Numbered from the stretch's first letter, positions 51,264 through 62,710 are shown. The stretch is 64,000 nucleotides of DNA from Gordonia sp. OPL2 (GCF_003797825.1 NZ_RKME01000001.1:310001-374000); one strand, 5' to 3'. Translations and numbers: made by a program. Notes: generated by a model from the sequence alone, not told the origin.

Positions 51264-52622
51264 GTGCAGCGTCGAATCATGGGTATCGAGACCGAATTCG
51301 GTGTCACGTGTACCTTCCACGGCCATCGTCGACTGAGCCCGGACGAGGTCGCCCGGTATCTGTTCCGGAGGGTTGTGTCGTGGGGGCGTTCCTCCAACGT
51401 GTTCCTGCAGAACGGCGCGCGCCTCTACCTCGACGTCGGATCCCACCCGGAGTACGCGACCGCCGAGTGCGACAGCCTGATCCAGCTGATCAATCACGAC
51501 CGGGCGGGCGAACTCGTTCTCGAGGACCTGCTCATCGACGCGGAACAGCGGCTCGCCGACGAGGGCATCGGCGGCGACATCTACCTGTTCAAGAACAACA
51601 CCGACTCGGCGGGCAACTCCTACGGCTGCCACGAGAACTACCTCGTGGTGCGGGCGGGGGAGTTCTCGCGCATCTCCGATGTCCTGCTGCCGTTCCTGGT
51701 GACGCGGCAGTTGATCTGCGGTGCGGGCAAGGTGCTGCAGACCCCGAAGGCGGCGACGTTCTGCCTGTCGCAGCGCGCCGAGCACATCTGGGAGGGCGTG
51801 TCGTCGGCGACCACGCGGTCGCGCCCGATCATCAACACCCGCGACGAGCCGCACGCTGATGCCGAGAAGTATCGCCGCCTGCACGTGATCGTCGGTGACT
51901 CGAACATGGCGGAGATGACCACCCTGCTGAAGGTCGGTTCGGCGGCGCTGGTCCTCGAGATGATCGAGGCCGGGGTCTCGTTCCGCGACTTCGCCCTCGA
52001 CAACCCGATCCGCGCGATCCGCGAAGTGAGCCACGATCCCACCGGTCGCCGGCCGGTGCGGCTCGCGGGTGGGCGTCAGGCGAGCGCGCTCGACATCCAG
52101 CGGGAGTATCACGCGCGGGCCGTCGAGCACATGACCAACCGACGACCCGACCCGGAGATGGACAAGGTCGTCGATCTGTGGGGCCGCATGCTCGATGCCG
52201 TCGAGAGCGACGACTTCTCGTCCGTCGACACCGAGGTGGACTGGGTCATCAAGCGCAAGCTGTTCCAGCGCTACCAGGATCGGTACTCGATGGAACTGTC
52301 GGATCCGAAGATCGCCCAGCTCGACCTCGCGTTCCACGACATCAAGCGCGGCCGTGGCGTGTTCGATGTCCTGACGCGCAAGGGACTGGTCGCCCGCGCG
52401 ACGACCGACGAGGACATCGCCACCGCCGTCAACGAGCCGCCGCAGACCACCCGCGCGAAACTGCGGGGCGACTTCATCTCGGCCGCGCAGAAGGCCGGCC
52501 GGGACTTCACGGTCGACTGGGTGCATCTGAAGCTGAACGACCAGGCGCAGCGAACGGTGTTGTGCAAGGACCCGTTCCGTAGCGTCGACGAGCGAGTCGA
52601 CCGTCTGATCGCATCCATGTGA
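51264..52622 (+). CDS. pafA: Pup-protein ligase PafA
   Basis: Uses ATP to activate deamidated Pup at its C-terminal Glu and couple it to substrate lysines. This 452-residue glutamine-synthetase-like enzyme has the metal-binding glutamate strand MGIETEFGV (E9) and the catalytic base D57 in [21 protein letters not shown]. The C-terminal domain ends [11 protein letters not shown]. The GTG start is 75 bases after prcA. pafB begins 16 bases after its stop, so ligase and regulators probably share a transcript. Confidence 0.97.
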   Translation: MQRRIMGIETEFGVTCTFHGHRRLSPDEVARYLFRRVVSWGRSSNVFLQNGARLYLDVGSHPEYATAECDSLIQLINHDRAGELVLEDLLIDAEQRLADEGIGGDIYLFKNNTDSAGNSYGCHENYLVVRAGEFSRISDVLLPFLVTRQLICGAGKVLQTPKAATFCLSQRAEHIWEGVSSATTRSRPIINTRDEPHADAEKYRRLHVIVGDSNMAEMTTLLKVGSAALVLEMIEAGVSFRDFALDNPIRAIREVSHDPTGRRPVRLAGGRQASALDIQREYHARAVEHMTNRRPDPEMDKVVDLWGRMLDAVESDDFSSVDTEVDWVIKRKLFQRYQDRYSMELSDPKIAQLDLAFHDIKRGRGVFDVLTRKGLVARATTDEDIATAVNEPPQTTRAKLRGDFISAAQKAGRDFTVDWVHLKLNDQAQRTVLCKDPFRSVDERVDRLIASM

Positions 52623-52638
52623 CCGTAAGCTGTCTCAG

Positions 52639-53631
52639 GTGGCAACCCCGAAAGTTGAGCGCCTTCTCAACCTCGTGATCTGCCTGCTGTCGACACGCCA
52701 GTTCGTCACCGCGGACTACATCCGCCGCAACGTGAAGGGCTACAACGACGACGGGCAGTCCGACGAGGCCTTCAACCGCATGTTCGAGCGCGACAAGACC
52801 GAATTGCGCGACCTCGGCATCCCGCTGATCACCGGCCGCGAACGCCTGTCCGGCGGCGCCGACGGCTACCGCATCGAGCGCGACTCCTACGAACTGCCCG
52901 AGATCACGCTGGATCGTCCGGAGGCGGCCGTCGTGGCGATGGCCGCCGCCCTGTGGGACGCGCCGGAGATCTCGGCGATCTCCCAGAACGCCCTGTTGAA
53001 ACTCCAGGCGGCCGGCATCGACGTGCGGGCCGAGGACGAGATCGGTTTCTCGGCGGCGACCTCGGCCAGGTCGCTGGGTTCGGAGTCGGGACTCGCGGCC
53101 GTGCTGTCGGCGATCGGGTCGTCGCAGGCGGTGACCTTCACCTATCGGCCGGGGGCGGCGTCGACGTCGGCGACGCGGACGCTGGAACCTTGGGGCGTGG
53201 TGACCCACCGCGGCCGGTGGTACGTCGTGGGGCACGATCGCGACCGCGCGGCGACCCGCACGTTCCGCCTCTCCCGCATCTCGGACGTCGCGACCACCGG
53301 TGCGCCGGGGGACGTGTCGGTGCCCGAGGGCACCGACATCCAGCAGATCGTCACGGCCGCCGTCGAGTCGGCAGCGGGTTCGGACGGCCGGATCGCCACG
53401 ATCTGGGTGGCCGCCGACCGCGCTGCGGGACTGCGCCGGCTCGCCGCGCGCACCGAACCTCGCACGTTCGCCGACGAACCGGGTGACGTCCTGGAGATCG
53501 AGATCCGGTCGTTGCCGACGCTGGCCCGGCTGGTCCTCGGTGCCGGACCGGACGCGGTGGTCCTGACACCGCCGGAACTACGCGACACCGTCGTCGCCGC
53601 ACTGGACCGCATGGTGGAGGTGACCGTCTGA
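52639..53631 (+). CDS. pafB: WYL-domain transcriptional regulator PafB
   Basis: A 330-residue regulator with an N-terminal winged helix (LLNLVICLLSTRQFVTADYIRRNVKGY) and a WYL domain whose signature is VTHRGRWYVVGHDRDRAATRTFRLSRI. In mycobacteria PafB and PafC form a heterodimeric activator of the LexA-independent DNA-damage response. The stop and the pafC start share one base (TGATG). The first codon is GTG. Confidence 0.93.
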   Translation: MATPKVERLLNLVICLLSTRQFVTADYIRRNVKGYNDDGQSDEAFNRMFERDKTELRDLGIPLITGRERLSGGADGYRIERDSYELPEITLDRPEAAVVAMAAALWDAPEISAISQNALLKLQAAGIDVRAEDEIGFSAATSARSLGSESGLAAVLSAIGSSQAVTFTYRPGAASTSATRTLEPWGVVTHRGRWYVVGHDRDRAATRTFRLSRISDVATTGAPGDVSVPEGTDIQQIVTAAVESAAGSDGRIATIWVAADRAAGLRRLAARTEPRTFADEPGDVLEIEIRSLPTLARLVLGAGPDAVVLTPPELRDTVVAALDRMVEVTV

Positions 53632-54593
53632 TGGCGCCCCGCCCGGACCGTTTCAGCCGATTGCTCGCCCTCGTGCCGTACTTCGCCGCACGTCGCGGCA
53701 TCGCCGTCGAGCAGGCCGCGCGTGATCTGGGGATCACCCCGAAGCAGCTCACCAGAGATCTCGAGCTGCTCTTCGTCTGCGGACTGCCCGGTCATTTCCC
53801 GGACGACCTCATCGATCTGCAGTTCGAGCAGGGATACGTCGAGGTGGGGTTCACCGCCGGCATGGACCGACCGCTGCGACTGACGACGACCGAGGCCAGC
53901 ACGATGCTCGTGGCGCTGCGCGCGCTGCTCGACATGCCGGGTGCCGTCGATCGCTCGGCTGCCCGCCGCGCGATCGCCAAGATCGAGCAGGCCGTCGGGT
54001 CGTCCGAGTCTCCGGTGCAGGCGGGCGCCGATGGAGACACCGATCCCGACGGCGGGACGTATGCGACGATCCGCGAGGCCGTGCGGTCGACGAAGGCGGT
54101 GACGATCCGGTACTACTCGGCGACCCGCGACAGCGTCTCCGAGCGCACGGTCGATCCCATCCGTCTGCAGACGATGGACAACAACACCTATCTCGAGGCG
54201 TGGTGTCGCAAGAGCGACGGGGTGCGGTTGTTCCGTTTCGACCGGGTGGAGACGGCGGAGACGCTCGACGAACCGTCCGCGCCGCCGGCCGAGGCGACCG
54301 GGCATCAGCAGTCGGCGATCCTCGCCGAGAACCCGGACCTGCCGTCGGCCGAGATCGAGATCGATCCGGACGAGCTGTGGATCCTGGACTACTACCTGAT
54401 CGATCCGATCGAGCCTGTCGAGGACCGCGCCGACCCGAACGTCCCGGTGCGGGCGCGACTGGTGTACGGCTCGCCGGAGTGGCTCACCCGCTTCCTGCTC
54501 GGGTTCGGCGGTCGCGTTCGGGTGGTGTCAGCGCCGGATATCGCTGATACCGTCGTCACCACGGCAACAGCCGCGCGAGCGCGTTACGCGTGA
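53631..54593 (+). CDS. pafC: WYL-domain transcriptional regulator PafC
   Basis: A 320-residue partner of PafB. The N-terminal helix-turn-helix includes ARRGIAVEQAARDLGITPKQLTRDLELLF. The WYL region is degenerate, reading NTYLEAWCRKSDGVRLFRFDRVE. The ATG overlaps the pafB stop by one base, matching the fixed stoichiometry expected of a heterodimer. An 80-base gap separates it from tatA. Confidence 0.93.
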   Translation: MAPRPDRFSRLLALVPYFAARRGIAVEQAARDLGITPKQLTRDLELLFVCGLPGHFPDDLIDLQFEQGYVEVGFTAGMDRPLRLTTTEASTMLVALRALLDMPGAVDRSAARRAIAKIEQAVGSSESPVQAGADGDTDPDGGTYATIREAVRSTKAVTIRYYSATRDSVSERTVDPIRLQTMDNNTYLEAWCRKSDGVRLFRFDRVETAETLDEPSAPPAEATGHQQSAILAENPDLPSAEIEIDPDELWILDYYLIDPIEPVEDRADPNVPVRARLVYGSPEWLTRFLLGFGGRVRVVSAPDIADTVVTTATAARARYA

Positions 54594-54672
54594 GGTCGGG
54601 GATCGGCCATGCACGCCGCCGTTTCGGCGGGCTCGGGTAGCATTGGCAACATCGCGATTCGGAGGTTGAAAC

Positions 54673-54930
54673 ATGGGTGCTCTGTCCTGGTGGCACTGGG
54701 CGATCGTCCTCGTGGTCCTGGTTGTCCTGTTCGGTTCCAAGAAGCTGCCCGACGCCGCACGCGGTCTCGGCCAGTCGCTGCGCATCTTCAAGAGCGAGGT
54801 CAAGGAGATGCAGAACGACGGCAAGGACTCCGACGAGCCGGCAGCCCCCGCGAAGCGTGAACTCCCGCCGGGTGAGGCCACGCCGCCCGCGTCGCAGACC
54901 TCGTCCGACGATGTGAAGAAGTCTGCGTAG
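54673..54930 (+). CDS. tatA: Twin-arginine translocase subunit TatA
   Basis: An 85-residue pore-forming component for export of folded proteins. One membrane helix ([13 protein letters not shown]) is followed by the hinge [23 protein letters not shown] amphipathic helix, then a charged Pro-rich tail. GGAGGTTGAAAC places a strong ribosome site before the ATG. tatC follows after 34 bases; tatB is not in this operon. Confidence 0.95.
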   Translation: MGALSWWHWAIVLVVLVVLFGSKKLPDAARGLGQSLRIFKSEVKEMQNDGKDSDEPAAPAKRELPPGEATPPASQTSSDDVKKSA

Positions 54931-54964
54931 ATCCTCTCGGGAACCCGAAAACCAGGGCATTCGT

Positions 54965-55948
54965 GTGCGCATCTCTCTGGATCCGAGGCGCCGTAAGCGC
55001 AAGGTGAATCCCGACGGCACCATGTCGTTGGTCGAGCACCTGTACGAACTCCGGACGCGTGTGGTCATCGCTCTGCTGGCCATTGTCGTGACCACGATCG
55101 TGGGGTTCGTCTGGTACACGCATGGTTTTCTCGGCATCCCGTCCCTCGGTGACCTGCTCCGCGGGCCATACTGCGACCTGCCACCGTCGTCGAGGGCACA
55201 GCTGACCGCCGACGACTCGTGCCGGCTGCTCGCGACCGGTCCGTTCGACCAGTTCATGCTCCGGCTGAAGGTCGCGCTCACCGCCGGCGTCGTGCTGGCC
55301 TGTCCCATCTGGCTGTATCAACTGTGGCAGTTCATCACCCCGGGACTGCACACCAACGAACGGCGCTACGCCGTCGGCTTCGTCAGTTCGGCCGCCATCC
55401 TGTTCGTCGGCGGCGCGGTCCTCGCCTACCTGGTGGTGGCCAAGGCATTCCACTTCCTGCTCACGGTCGGCAACGACGTGCAGGTGACGGCCCTCGCCGG
55501 TGACCAGTACTTCGGGTTCATGATCCATCTGCTGATCATCTTCGGAGTCAGCTTCGAGTTGCCGCTGCTGATCGTGGCGCTCAACGTCATCGGCGTCCTC
55601 AAGTACGAGAAGCTCAAGGCCTGGCGTCGCGGTCTGATCTTCGCGCTGTTCGTGTTCGCGGCGATCGTGACCCCGGGGCAGGACCCGTTCACGATGCTGG
55701 CCCTCGCGCTCGCACTCACGGTGCTGATGGAGTTCGCGATCCAGTTCGCCCGCATCCACGACAAGCGGCGCGGGCGGAACACCCCGGACTGGTCGTCCAT
55801 CCCTGATGATCAGGCCAGTCCGCTGCCGAGCACGGGGCCGGCCCCGTCGGCGTCCCGCATCGAACCCGTCCGCTCCGTACCGGGTGCGGATCCCTCGGGT
55901 GCCCGCACCTCCGTCCGCGACCACGACACGTTCGACGACATCCTGTGA
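54965..55948 (+). CDS. tatC: Twin-arginine translocase subunit TatC
   Basis: A 327-residue receptor for twin-arginine signal peptides with six membrane helices. The cytoplasmic N-terminus has [14 protein letters not shown], with the conserved glutamate used in signal recognition. [19 protein letters not shown] lies between helices, and [19 protein letters not shown] carries another conserved glutamate. About 60 disordered residues follow the last helix. The GTG start is used, and the stop shares GTGA with helY. Confidence 0.95.
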   Translation: MRISLDPRRRKRKVNPDGTMSLVEHLYELRTRVVIALLAIVVTTIVGFVWYTHGFLGIPSLGDLLRGPYCDLPPSSRAQLTADDSCRLLATGPFDQFMLRLKVALTAGVVLACPIWLYQLWQFITPGLHTNERRYAVGFVSSAAILFVGGAVLAYLVVAKAFHFLLTVGNDVQVTALAGDQYFGFMIHLLIIFGVSFELPLLIVALNVIGVLKYEKLKAWRRGLIFALFVFAAIVTPGQDPFTMLALALALTVLMEFAIQFARIHDKRRGRNTPDWSSIPDDQASPLPSTGPAPSASRIEPVRSVPGADPSGARTSVRDHDTFDDIL

Positions 55949-58770
55949 GCCGGCTCGACGACTTCACCGGCCGGCTGACCTTCCGCCTCGACGACTTCCA
56001 ACGACGAGCATGCATGGCGCTCGACGCCGGGCACGGGGTACTCGTCTGCGCACCGACCGGCGCCGGCAAGACGATCGTGGGGGAGTTCGCCGTCCACCTC
56101 GCACTGGCGGCCGGGACGAAGTGCTTCTACACGACGCCGATCAAGGCGCTCAGCAACCAGAAGTACGCCGACCTCGCGGCCATCCACGGTCCGGAGTCCG
56201 TCGGTCTGCTGACCGGCGACAACTCGATCAACCCGGACGCCCCCGTGGTGGTGATGACCACCGAGGTGGTCCGCAACATGATCTACGCGAACTCGCGCGC
56301 GCTCGACGGGCTGTCCTATGTGGTGATGGACGAGGTCCACTTCCTCGCCGATCGTTTCCGCGGCGCGGTGTGGGAAGAGGTCATCCTCCATCTCGATCCG
56401 TCGGTGCGGGTGGTCAGCCTCTCCGCGACCGTCAGCAACGCCGAGGAGTTCGGCGACTGGATCCAGGCGGTTCGCGGCGACACCACCGTCATCGTCGACG
56501 AACACCGCCCGGTGCCGCTGACCCAGCACATGCTCGTCGGCACGCGGATGTTCGACCTGTTCGACCCCGCCCGACATGTCGACGCGGGAGGCAAACCCGA
56601 ACGCCCCCAGGTCAATCCGGAGCTCAAGCGCTATATCCGGCATCGCATGCTGCTCGCCGACGACGACCGTCGGAGCGGTCGGGGGCGTCGCGGGCAGTCG
56701 TCGCGGGGGCCTCGCCGGGGCGGTGGGCCCCGTCCGCCGTCGCGGCCCGATCTCGTCGCGCGACTCGACCGCGAGGGCCTGCTCCCGGCCATCGGGTTCA
56801 TCTTCTCCCGCGCCGGCTGCGACGGGGCGCTGGCGCAGTGCCTGCGATCCGGCCTGACGCTCCTCACCCCGGAGGAGTCGATGGCGGTCGACGAGGTCGT
56901 CGACCGCCATCTGCAGGAGTTGTCGCCCGCCGACGAGGACATCCTGGGCGTCGCGGAATGGCGGGCCGGATTGCGTCGGGGTTTCGCCGCCCATCACGCG
57001 GGTCTGCTGCCCACGTTCCGTCACGCGGTGGAAGAACTGTTCACTCGCGGCCTGGTGAAGATGGTCTTCGCGACCGAGACCCTCGCCCTCGGCATCAACA
57101 TGCCGGCTCGAACGGTCGTCCTCGAGCGGCTGGTGAAGTTCAACGGCGAGGCCCACGTCGACCTGACCCCCGGGGAGTACACCCAGCTGACCGGACGCGC
57201 CGGGCGGCGCGGAATCGACGTCGAGGGACATGCCGTCGTCGTGTGGACACCGGAGGCGGTGCCCGACCAGGTGGCCGGGCTCGCCGGCGCCCGGACGTTC
57301 CCGCTGCGCAGCTCGTTCCAGCCCGAGTACAACATGGCGGTCAACCTCATCGGACGTCTCGGGCTCGAGGGGTCCCGCGAACTGCTGCACCGTTCGTTCG
57401 CCCAGTTCCAGGCGGACCGATCGGTCGTCGGGCAGGCCCGCAAGGTCGATGAGGCCCGTCGCCGACTACGCAAGCTCGACGTCGAGCTGAGCGCGACGGC
57501 GCACAAGCGCGGCATCGACCCCGGGGTCGTCATCGGCGACGACGATCCCGACGATGGACACGCCGAGGCCGATCGACATGCTGGATTCCTGGGGTACATC
57601 CAGTTGCGCGAGGACATTCGGCGCCGCGAACGTGACCTCAAGTTCGAGCGCCGGTCGGCCAACACGCAGTCGACGGTGGCCGACCTCGCAGCACTCAAAC
57701 GTGGGCACGTGATCGGCCTGCACGGCGGCAGGCACCGTGGCCTCGCCGTCATCCTGGAAGCCGCGACACAATCGGCCGACCCCAAACCGCTGGTGTTGGC
57801 CGAAGACGCTTGGTGCGGACGGGTCGGGACCAGGGATTTCGTGAACCCGCCCCAGGTACTCGGCAACATGCGCCTGCCCAAACACATCGACCGCCGCACC
57901 GGCAGAGGACGACGGGATCTGGCATCGGCGCTGCGCTCGACGGGGATCGAGGTCCCCAAGGGTCGGTCGAAGAAGCGTGCCGCCGCGGCCGACGACCGGG
58001 AGCTGGCAGGCCTGCGCACGGCACTGCGATCCCACCCGGCCCATCGGCTGGACAACGGTGACGAGCTGTTCCGCCTCGCCGAGCGGCGCAACCGCGTGGT
58101 GCGCGAGATCGTCACCGCGGACCGGGTGATCGCCGAACGGACCTCGACGTTGGGTGTGCAGTTCGACCGGATCGTCGCCGTCCTCGCCGATCTCGGTTAC
58201 CTCGAGGTCGGGAACACACGCGGCGACGCGCCGGCATCGGTCACGGTGACCGCCGCGGGTCATCTGCTCGGCCGAATCTACAGCGAGAGCGATCTGGTCG
58301 TCACCGAGTGCATCCGCGCCGGGATCTGGGACCGGCTCGCGCCGCACGAACTGGCCGCAGTCGTCGCCGCGATGGTCTTCGAGGCACGGCGTGAGAGCTT
58401 TGCCGGCGCGGACGCGATGCCCGGCAATGCCGCTCTGCGCACGGCGCTCGCGCGCACGGTGGAGATCTGGCGTGACGTGACGCACGTCGAGTCCCGTCAC
58501 CGTGTCGATCCGACTCGTGAGCCGGACACCGGATTCTCGGTTGCGGTGTCGCTCTGGGCATCTGGGCGTTCTCTGACGGAGTCGCTGGCGGCTGCCGGTG
58601 AACGTGGCCAGTTGCTGTCGCCGGGCGACTTCGTCCGCTGGAACCGTCAGGTCGTCGACCTGCTCGAACAGATCCGCCTCGGCGTGGGACCCGAGACACG
58701 GCTGGCGTCGTCGGCGAGGTCCGCGGTCGGCGGGATCCGACGTGGCGTCGTTGCCGCGGAACTCGGCTGA
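55945..58770 (+). CDS. helY: DEAD/DEAH-box helicase HelY (Ski2/Mtr4-like)
   Basis: A 941-residue superfamily 2 RNA helicase. Motif I is CAPTGAGKT near 33-41, motif II is [10 protein letters not shown] (DEVH), motif III is SLSATVSN and motif VI is [12 protein letters not shown]. An Mtr4/Ski2-like C-terminal domain follows. A basic Gly/Arg insert ([20 protein letters not shown], about 241-262) splits the two RecA lobes and may bind RNA. It is co-translated with tatC, as in mycobacteria. A role in RNA decay is inferred from the family. Confidence 0.93.
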   Translation: MSRLDDFTGRLTFRLDDFQRRACMALDAGHGVLVCAPTGAGKTIVGEFAVHLALAAGTKCFYTTPIKALSNQKYADLAAIHGPESVGLLTGDNSINPDAPVVVMTTEVVRNMIYANSRALDGLSYVVMDEVHFLADRFRGAVWEEVILHLDPSVRVVSLSATVSNAEEFGDWIQAVRGDTTVIVDEHRPVPLTQHMLVGTRMFDLFDPARHVDAGGKPERPQVNPELKRYIRHRMLLADDDRRSGRGRRGQSSRGPRRGGGPRPPSRPDLVARLDREGLLPAIGFIFSRAGCDGALAQCLRSGLTLLTPEESMAVDEVVDRHLQELSPADEDILGVAEWRAGLRRGFAAHHAGLLPTFRHAVEELFTRGLVKMVFATETLALGINMPARTVVLERLVKFNGEAHVDLTPGEYTQLTGRAGRRGIDVEGHAVVVWTPEAVPDQVAGLAGARTFPLRSSFQPEYNMAVNLIGRLGLEGSRELLHRSFAQFQADRSVVGQARKVDEARRRLRKLDVELSATAHKRGIDPGVVIGDDDPDDGHAEADRHAGFLGYIQLREDIRRRERDLKFERRSANTQSTVADLAALKRGHVIGLHGGRHRGLAVILEAATQSADPKPLVLAEDAWCGRVGTRDFVNPPQVLGNMRLPKHIDRRTGRGRRDLASALRSTGIEVPKGRSKKRAAAADDRELAGLRTALRSHPAHRLDNGDELFRLAERRNRVVREIVTADRVIAERTSTLGVQFDRIVAVLADLGYLEVGNTRGDAPASVTVTAAGHLLGRIYSESDLVVTECIRAGIWDRLAPHELAAVVAAMVFEARRESFAGADAMPGNAALRTALARTVEIWRDVTHVESRHRVDPTREPDTGFSVAVSLWASGRSLTESLAAAGERGQLLSPGDFVRWNRQVVDLLEQIRLGVGPETRLASSARSAVGGIRRGVVAAELG

Positions 58771-59010
58771 CCCGCGTCGAGAACGTGTGGCCGGCCGGCC
58801 GACGTGCCTGTCACAGGGCCCTCGGTTCGGTGATCGACCACCGGGTGTGAGGTAACCTTCTCCACGCGGTCGGGAGTGCAGGTGAGCCGGTCCGGCGCAC
58901 CACCTGTGTGACACCGGGGATGGAGCAGATCACTCACCGGCCAGGACATTCGAGGCATGACATCCAGGCGAATCGGTGAGCTGTCACCGGGCAGATCGGG
59001 AGGGAACCCC

Positions 59011-60039
59011 ATGACTGAGCCGCACGATCCGACCCGTCCGAGCGGTGACCCCCAGCCGGGGGAGCAGACGCCACGACCGACCGACCCCGGTGCGTCGGAG
59101 GCGGCCCGGGCAGCCGAGAACGCGAGCAACGCGGCCCCGTCCAGTGGCCCCGGTGCCGAGTACTCCCAGCCCCAGGCATACGGGCAGCCCACTCCGACGA
59201 CCCCCAACGGTGCGCCTGGTCAGTCGGCACCCCAGGACCACCAGCAGAGCCAGGGGCCTGCACAGCCGCAGGCCTACGGTCCAACCGGTTACGGGCAACA
59301 GGCCTACGACCAGCACGCGGCATTCGGGCAACAGACGTATGGACAGCCGGGCTACGGACAGCCGGGCTACGGGCAGCAGGCCTATGGGCAGGCGTATGGG
59401 CGACAGAATCCCGGCCCGCAGAACCCCGCACAACCCGCCTACGGCCAGCAGGGTGCCTACGGCGCGCCCGATCCCCAGGCGCAGGCCGGGCAGTACGGCG
59501 CGCCGGCGCCTCAGGGTGTCTACGGCCAGCAGTCGGCGTATGCGCCGACGGGGCCGCAGGAACAGTACGGCGGTCAGCAATACGGCGGCCAGCAATACAG
59601 TGGGCCGCAAAACAGTGGGCAGCAGTACGCCGGCCAGCAGTTCGGTGGCCAACCGCCGTACGGCGGGCAGTTCGGTGGTGGCGACCAGTTCTCCGCGATG
59701 GCCGCGCCGTCCGGGAAAAAGGGCCTGCGCACACTGCTGCTGATCGGTGGCGGAGTGGCCGTGCTCATCGCCGCGATCCTGCTCATCACCGCTTTCATCG
59801 CGCCGGGTTGGGCACCGAAGACCATCTCCCAGTCCGCCGTGCAGGACGGCGTCAAGAAGGTCCTCACCGAGGACTATCAGGCGACCGAGGTGTCGGACGT
59901 CCAGTGCCCGTCGGGCCAGCGGGTCGAACAGGGCCAGTCGTTCAGCTGCACCGCGACCGTCGGAGGCCAGCAGCAGACGGTCACCGTGACCTTCCTCGAC
60001 GACGACGGCAAGTACGAGGTCTCGCGTCCGACGAGCTGA
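59011..60039 (+). CDS. DUF4333 membrane protein with Gln/Tyr/Gly repeat N-terminus
   Basis: A 342-residue protein. Residues about 1-230 are low-complexity, rich in Gln, Gly, Tyr and Pro, with short repeats such as YGQPGYGQ and QQYGGQQY. A single membrane helix follows ([25 protein letters not shown]). The outer domain is DUF4333-like, with two cysteines in [24 protein letters not shown] that may form a disulfide. The ATG at 59011 is preceded by GGGAGGGA. The gap from helY (58771-59010) shows nothing else. Confidence 0.85.
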   Translation: MTEPHDPTRPSGDPQPGEQTPRPTDPGASEAARAAENASNAAPSSGPGAEYSQPQAYGQPTPTTPNGAPGQSAPQDHQQSQGPAQPQAYGPTGYGQQAYDQHAAFGQQTYGQPGYGQPGYGQQAYGQAYGRQNPGPQNPAQPAYGQQGAYGAPDPQAQAGQYGAPAPQGVYGQQSAYAPTGPQEQYGGQQYGGQQYSGPQNSGQQYAGQQFGGQPPYGGQFGGGDQFSAMAAPSGKKGLRTLLLIGGGVAVLIAAILLITAFIAPGWAPKTISQSAVQDGVKKVLTEDYQATEVSDVQCPSGQRVEQGQSFSCTATVGGQQQTVTVTFLDDDGKYEVSRPTS

Positions 60040-60095
60040 CCGCCCGGCTCAGACCGACCGCCTCACGACCGCCCGACTCGGACCGACCGCCTCAC
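60038..60095. repeat. Two tandem 29-bp repeats at a convergent junction
   Basis: Units 60038-60066 and 60067-60095 differ at two positions. Each begins gaccgccc and ends gaccgaccgcctcac. The second unit runs over the stop codon of the exonuclease gene on the minus strand, so this looks like a recent small duplication at the gene ends. Confidence 0.8.
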
Positions 60096-61090
60096 GGCCG
60101 CTCGGCGACGGCGGGCCAGCCGAGCGCCTTGGACAGTCGGGCCACCGACGCGCCGATCCCCAACTCGTCCACGAGGTCGGCCAGACCGCCGGGATCGGCG
60201 GGCTCGGCCGGAAGCCGGTCGTCGTCGGTGCTGTCGATCGTCTCGGCGTCGGTCCGCACCAGCACCACGGTCCGGGCGGCAGTGAGGTACTCGGTCGATG
60301 CGAGCAATGACTTGCGGCTCCGGGTGGGGACCGTCGAGCCGCTGTCCGCGGCCGCGGCCTCGAGTGCGTCGAGGCTGCCGAACTCGCTGATCAGCTTTGC
60401 CGCGGTCTTCTCCCCGATACCGGGGACGCCCGGCAGCCCGTCGGACGGGTCGCCGCGCAGCATCGACATCTCGGCGTAGGCCATGCCGGCGCGCTCTGTC
60501 GGCACCGCGTACTTCTCCGCCACCTCGACCGGCCCCATCATCTCGGCCTTGGCGAGGCCGCGACCGACGTAGAGCACCCGTACCGGAACCGGATCGTCCG
60601 ACACCACCTGCAGCAGGTCACGGTCCCCGCTCACGACGACGACCGGATCGGTTGCCTCGTCGTAGGCGAGCGTGCCGATGACGTCGTCGGCCTCGCAGCC
60701 GACGGCGCCGGAGGTGGCGATCCCGGCGCACCGCAGCACGTCCATGATCATCTCGACCTGTGGTGTCAGCGTGTCGGGGACCTCCTCGACATCGACATCG
60801 GCGCCATCGCCGCTGTCGGACCCGTCGACGGTGTGCGGTGCCTCTTGCGCGACCCGATGTGCCTTGTAGGACGGGATCAGGTCGGTGCGGAACGCCGGGC
60901 GCCAGTCGAGATCCAGGCAGACCACCAATCGCGTCGGCTGCTCACGGGTGACCAGGGAGGCAATCGTGTCGATGAAACCGCGCACCGCGTTGACGGGTCG
61001 ACCGTCGGGCGAGGTCATCTTCTCGGGCAGGGCGAAGAACGAACGGAACCACAGACTCGCCCCGTCGAGGAGCATCACTGAACCGGCCAT
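60092..61090 (-). CDS. 5'-3' exonuclease (flap endonuclease-like)
   Basis: A 332-residue stand-alone relative of the N-terminal nuclease of DNA polymerase I. Metal ligands are visible in [40 protein letters not shown] and [12 protein letters not shown]. The helix-hairpin-helix [23 protein letters not shown] binds DNA. An acidic insert ([18 protein letters not shown]) sits near residue 95. It probably trims flaps or RNA primers. The start is ATG at 61090, facing the M24 peptidase gene 52 bases away. Confidence 0.92.
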   Translation of the reverse strand: MAGSVMLLDGASLWFRSFFALPEKMTSPDGRPVNAVRGFIDTIASLVTREQPTRLVVCLDLDWRPAFRTDLIPSYKAHRVAQEAPHTVDGSDSGDGADVDVEEVPDTLTPQVEMIMDVLRCAGIATSGAVGCEADDVIGTLAYDEATDPVVVVSGDRDLLQVVSDDPVPVRVLYVGRGLAKAEMMGPVEVAEKYAVPTERAGMAYAEMSMLRGDPSDGLPGVPGIGEKTAAKLISEFGSLDALEAAAADSGSTVPTRSRKSLLASTEYLTAARTVVLVRTDAETIDSTDDDRLPAEPADPGGLADLVDELGIGASVARLSKALGWPAVAERP

Positions 61091-61142
61091 GGGTCAACTC
61101 TGTCATGCCGGTCGACGTCGGCACGGGCGGTAGGCTGCGCTC

Positions 61143-62255
61143 ATGGCCTACCGGTTCTCCTCAGACGTGTACCGCCACCGACTCGATCGCGCCCGAATCC
61201 TCACCGCCGATGCCGGTCTCGACGCCCTCATCGTGTCGACCGGTCCCGATCTCCGCTACCTGACAGGGTCGCGCGCGAACACCTTCGAGCGGCTGACCGC
61301 ACTCGTGGTGCCCGCCACCGGAGCGCCGCGCCTTATCGTGGCACGCCTGGAGTTGGCCTCGGTGCGCGATTCGGCGGTCGATGATCTCGGCATCGAGATC
61401 GCCGACTGGGTGGACGGCGAGGACCCGTACGCGCTGGCACTGTCGGGGCTGCCGGGCACTGCGCGGCTCGCAGTGTGCGACACCATGCCGGCGCTGCATG
61501 TCGTACCCATCGCCGGGCACACCGGCACCACCCCGGCGCTGGCCACCGACGTCCTTCGGGAACTACGCATGATCAAGGACGACAGCGAGATCGACGCGCT
61601 GCGCGAGGCGGGCGCCGCCATCGACCGGGTGCACGCACGGATGGGTGAGTGGTTGCGTCCCGGACGCACCGAACGCGCGGTCGCCGACGACATCCGCGCC
61701 GCGATCCTCGCCGAAGGACACACCGAGGCCGCGTTCATCATCGTCGGTTCGGGACCACACGGCGCCGACCCGCATCACGAGTTCTCCGACCGCGTCATCG
61801 AATCCGACGACATCGTGGTCATCGACATCGGCGGTCCGGTCGATCCCGGATACAACTCCGACTCCACCCGCACCTACTGTTTCGCCGAGCCGCCCGCCGA
61901 CATCGCCGACGCCTACCGAGCCCTCCAGGATGCGCAGCGAGCAGCCGTCGCGGCGGTGCGTCCGGGTGTCAGTGCACAGCAGATCGATGCCACCGCACGG
62001 GATCTGCTCGCCGACCACGGACTGGCCGACCACTTCATCCACCGCACCGGCCACGGAATCGGGCTGTCGGTACACGAGGAGCCCTACATCGTGAGCGGCA
62101 ACGACATCGCCCTGCGCCCCGGGATGGCGTTCAGCGTGGAACCCGGGGTCTACTTCGACGGCCGGTGGGGGGCCCGCATCGAGGACATCGTGGTCGTCAC
62201 CGACGACGGATGCGAGCCGGTGAACACCCGCCCGCACGATCTCGTCGTTCTCTGA
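61143..62255 (+). CDS. pepE: M24 family aminopeptidase (Xaa-Pro dipeptidase-like)
   Basis: A 370-residue dinuclear metallopeptidase. The creatinase-like N-domain (to about 125) precedes the pita-bread catalytic domain with the five ligands: Asp in VVIDIGGPV, Asp in YNSDSTRTY, His in RTGHGIGLSVHEEPYI, Glu in FSVEPGVYF and Glu in ARIEDIVVV. It should remove residues from peptides with proline at position two. It matches mycobacterial pepE by position. Confidence 0.9.
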   Translation: MAYRFSSDVYRHRLDRARILTADAGLDALIVSTGPDLRYLTGSRANTFERLTALVVPATGAPRLIVARLELASVRDSAVDDLGIEIADWVDGEDPYALALSGLPGTARLAVCDTMPALHVVPIAGHTGTTPALATDVLRELRMIKDDSEIDALREAGAAIDRVHARMGEWLRPGRTERAVADDIRAAILAEGHTEAAFIIVGSGPHGADPHHEFSDRVIESDDIVVIDIGGPVDPGYNSDSTRTYCFAEPPADIADAYRALQDAQRAAVAAVRPGVSAQQIDATARDLLADHGLADHFIHRTGHGIGLSVHEEPYIVSGNDIALRPGMAFSVEPGVYFDGRWGARIEDIVVVTDDGCEPVNTRPHDLVVL

Positions 62256-62271
62256 GCAGGCAGGACAACGG

Positions 62272-62673
62272 TCAGTTGAACAGCCGCGCCGAACCGAGTA
62301 CGCGGGAGACGTTGATCTCGATGACCACCCGACGCGGATTGGGTTTGGGTTCGCGGTAGCGGCCCGCATAGCGAACCTCGGCGTCCCGGACCCGCTCGGG
62401 CTCGCGCCGTACGACGGCCGGTCCCTCGAGGGTCAGCCACCGCGGCCCGTCGATGTTGGTCACCGACGCATATCCGTTCCGTTCGACATTGCGTACCTTC
62501 TGCTTGCCGTCGGAGGTGATGATCCGCGCGATCGCGTGCTCCGCGTCCCAGGTGAAGCCGACCGCCACCACGTGTGGGCTACCGTCGGCGCGCAGGGTCG
62601 CCACGCTGGCGAGATGGCGTTCGGCGAGGAATTCGGCTGCGGCCGGTCCGAGATCAGCGGCGGTGCGGGTCAT
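62272..62673 (-). CDS. PPOX-class F420-dependent oxidoreductase
   Basis: A 133-residue split-barrel flavin/deazaflavin protein. It starts MTRTAADLGPAAAEFLAERHLASVATLRADGSPHVVAVGF, the typical first strand and loop of the family, and ends RRVVIEINVSRVLG. In mycolic-acid actinobacteria this group binds F420 and reduces diverse substrates; the true substrate is unknown. ATG at 62673 was chosen; a longer frame to 62919 would run into the divergent SDR gene. Confidence 0.87.
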   Translation of the reverse strand: MTRTAADLGPAAAEFLAERHLASVATLRADGSPHVVAVGFTWDAEHAIARIITSDGKQKVRNVERNGYASVTNIDGPRWLTLEGPAVVRREPERVRDAEVRYAGRYREPKPNPRRVVIEINVSRVLGSARLFN

Positions 62674-62710
62674 GGATGCCACGCTAGCGGGCGATGCGAT
62701 ACTGGCACCC

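Noticed and set aside
54673..55948. Missing tatB as evidence of a broken Tat operon
   Set aside because: tatB is normally encoded elsewhere in mycolic-acid actinobacteria.
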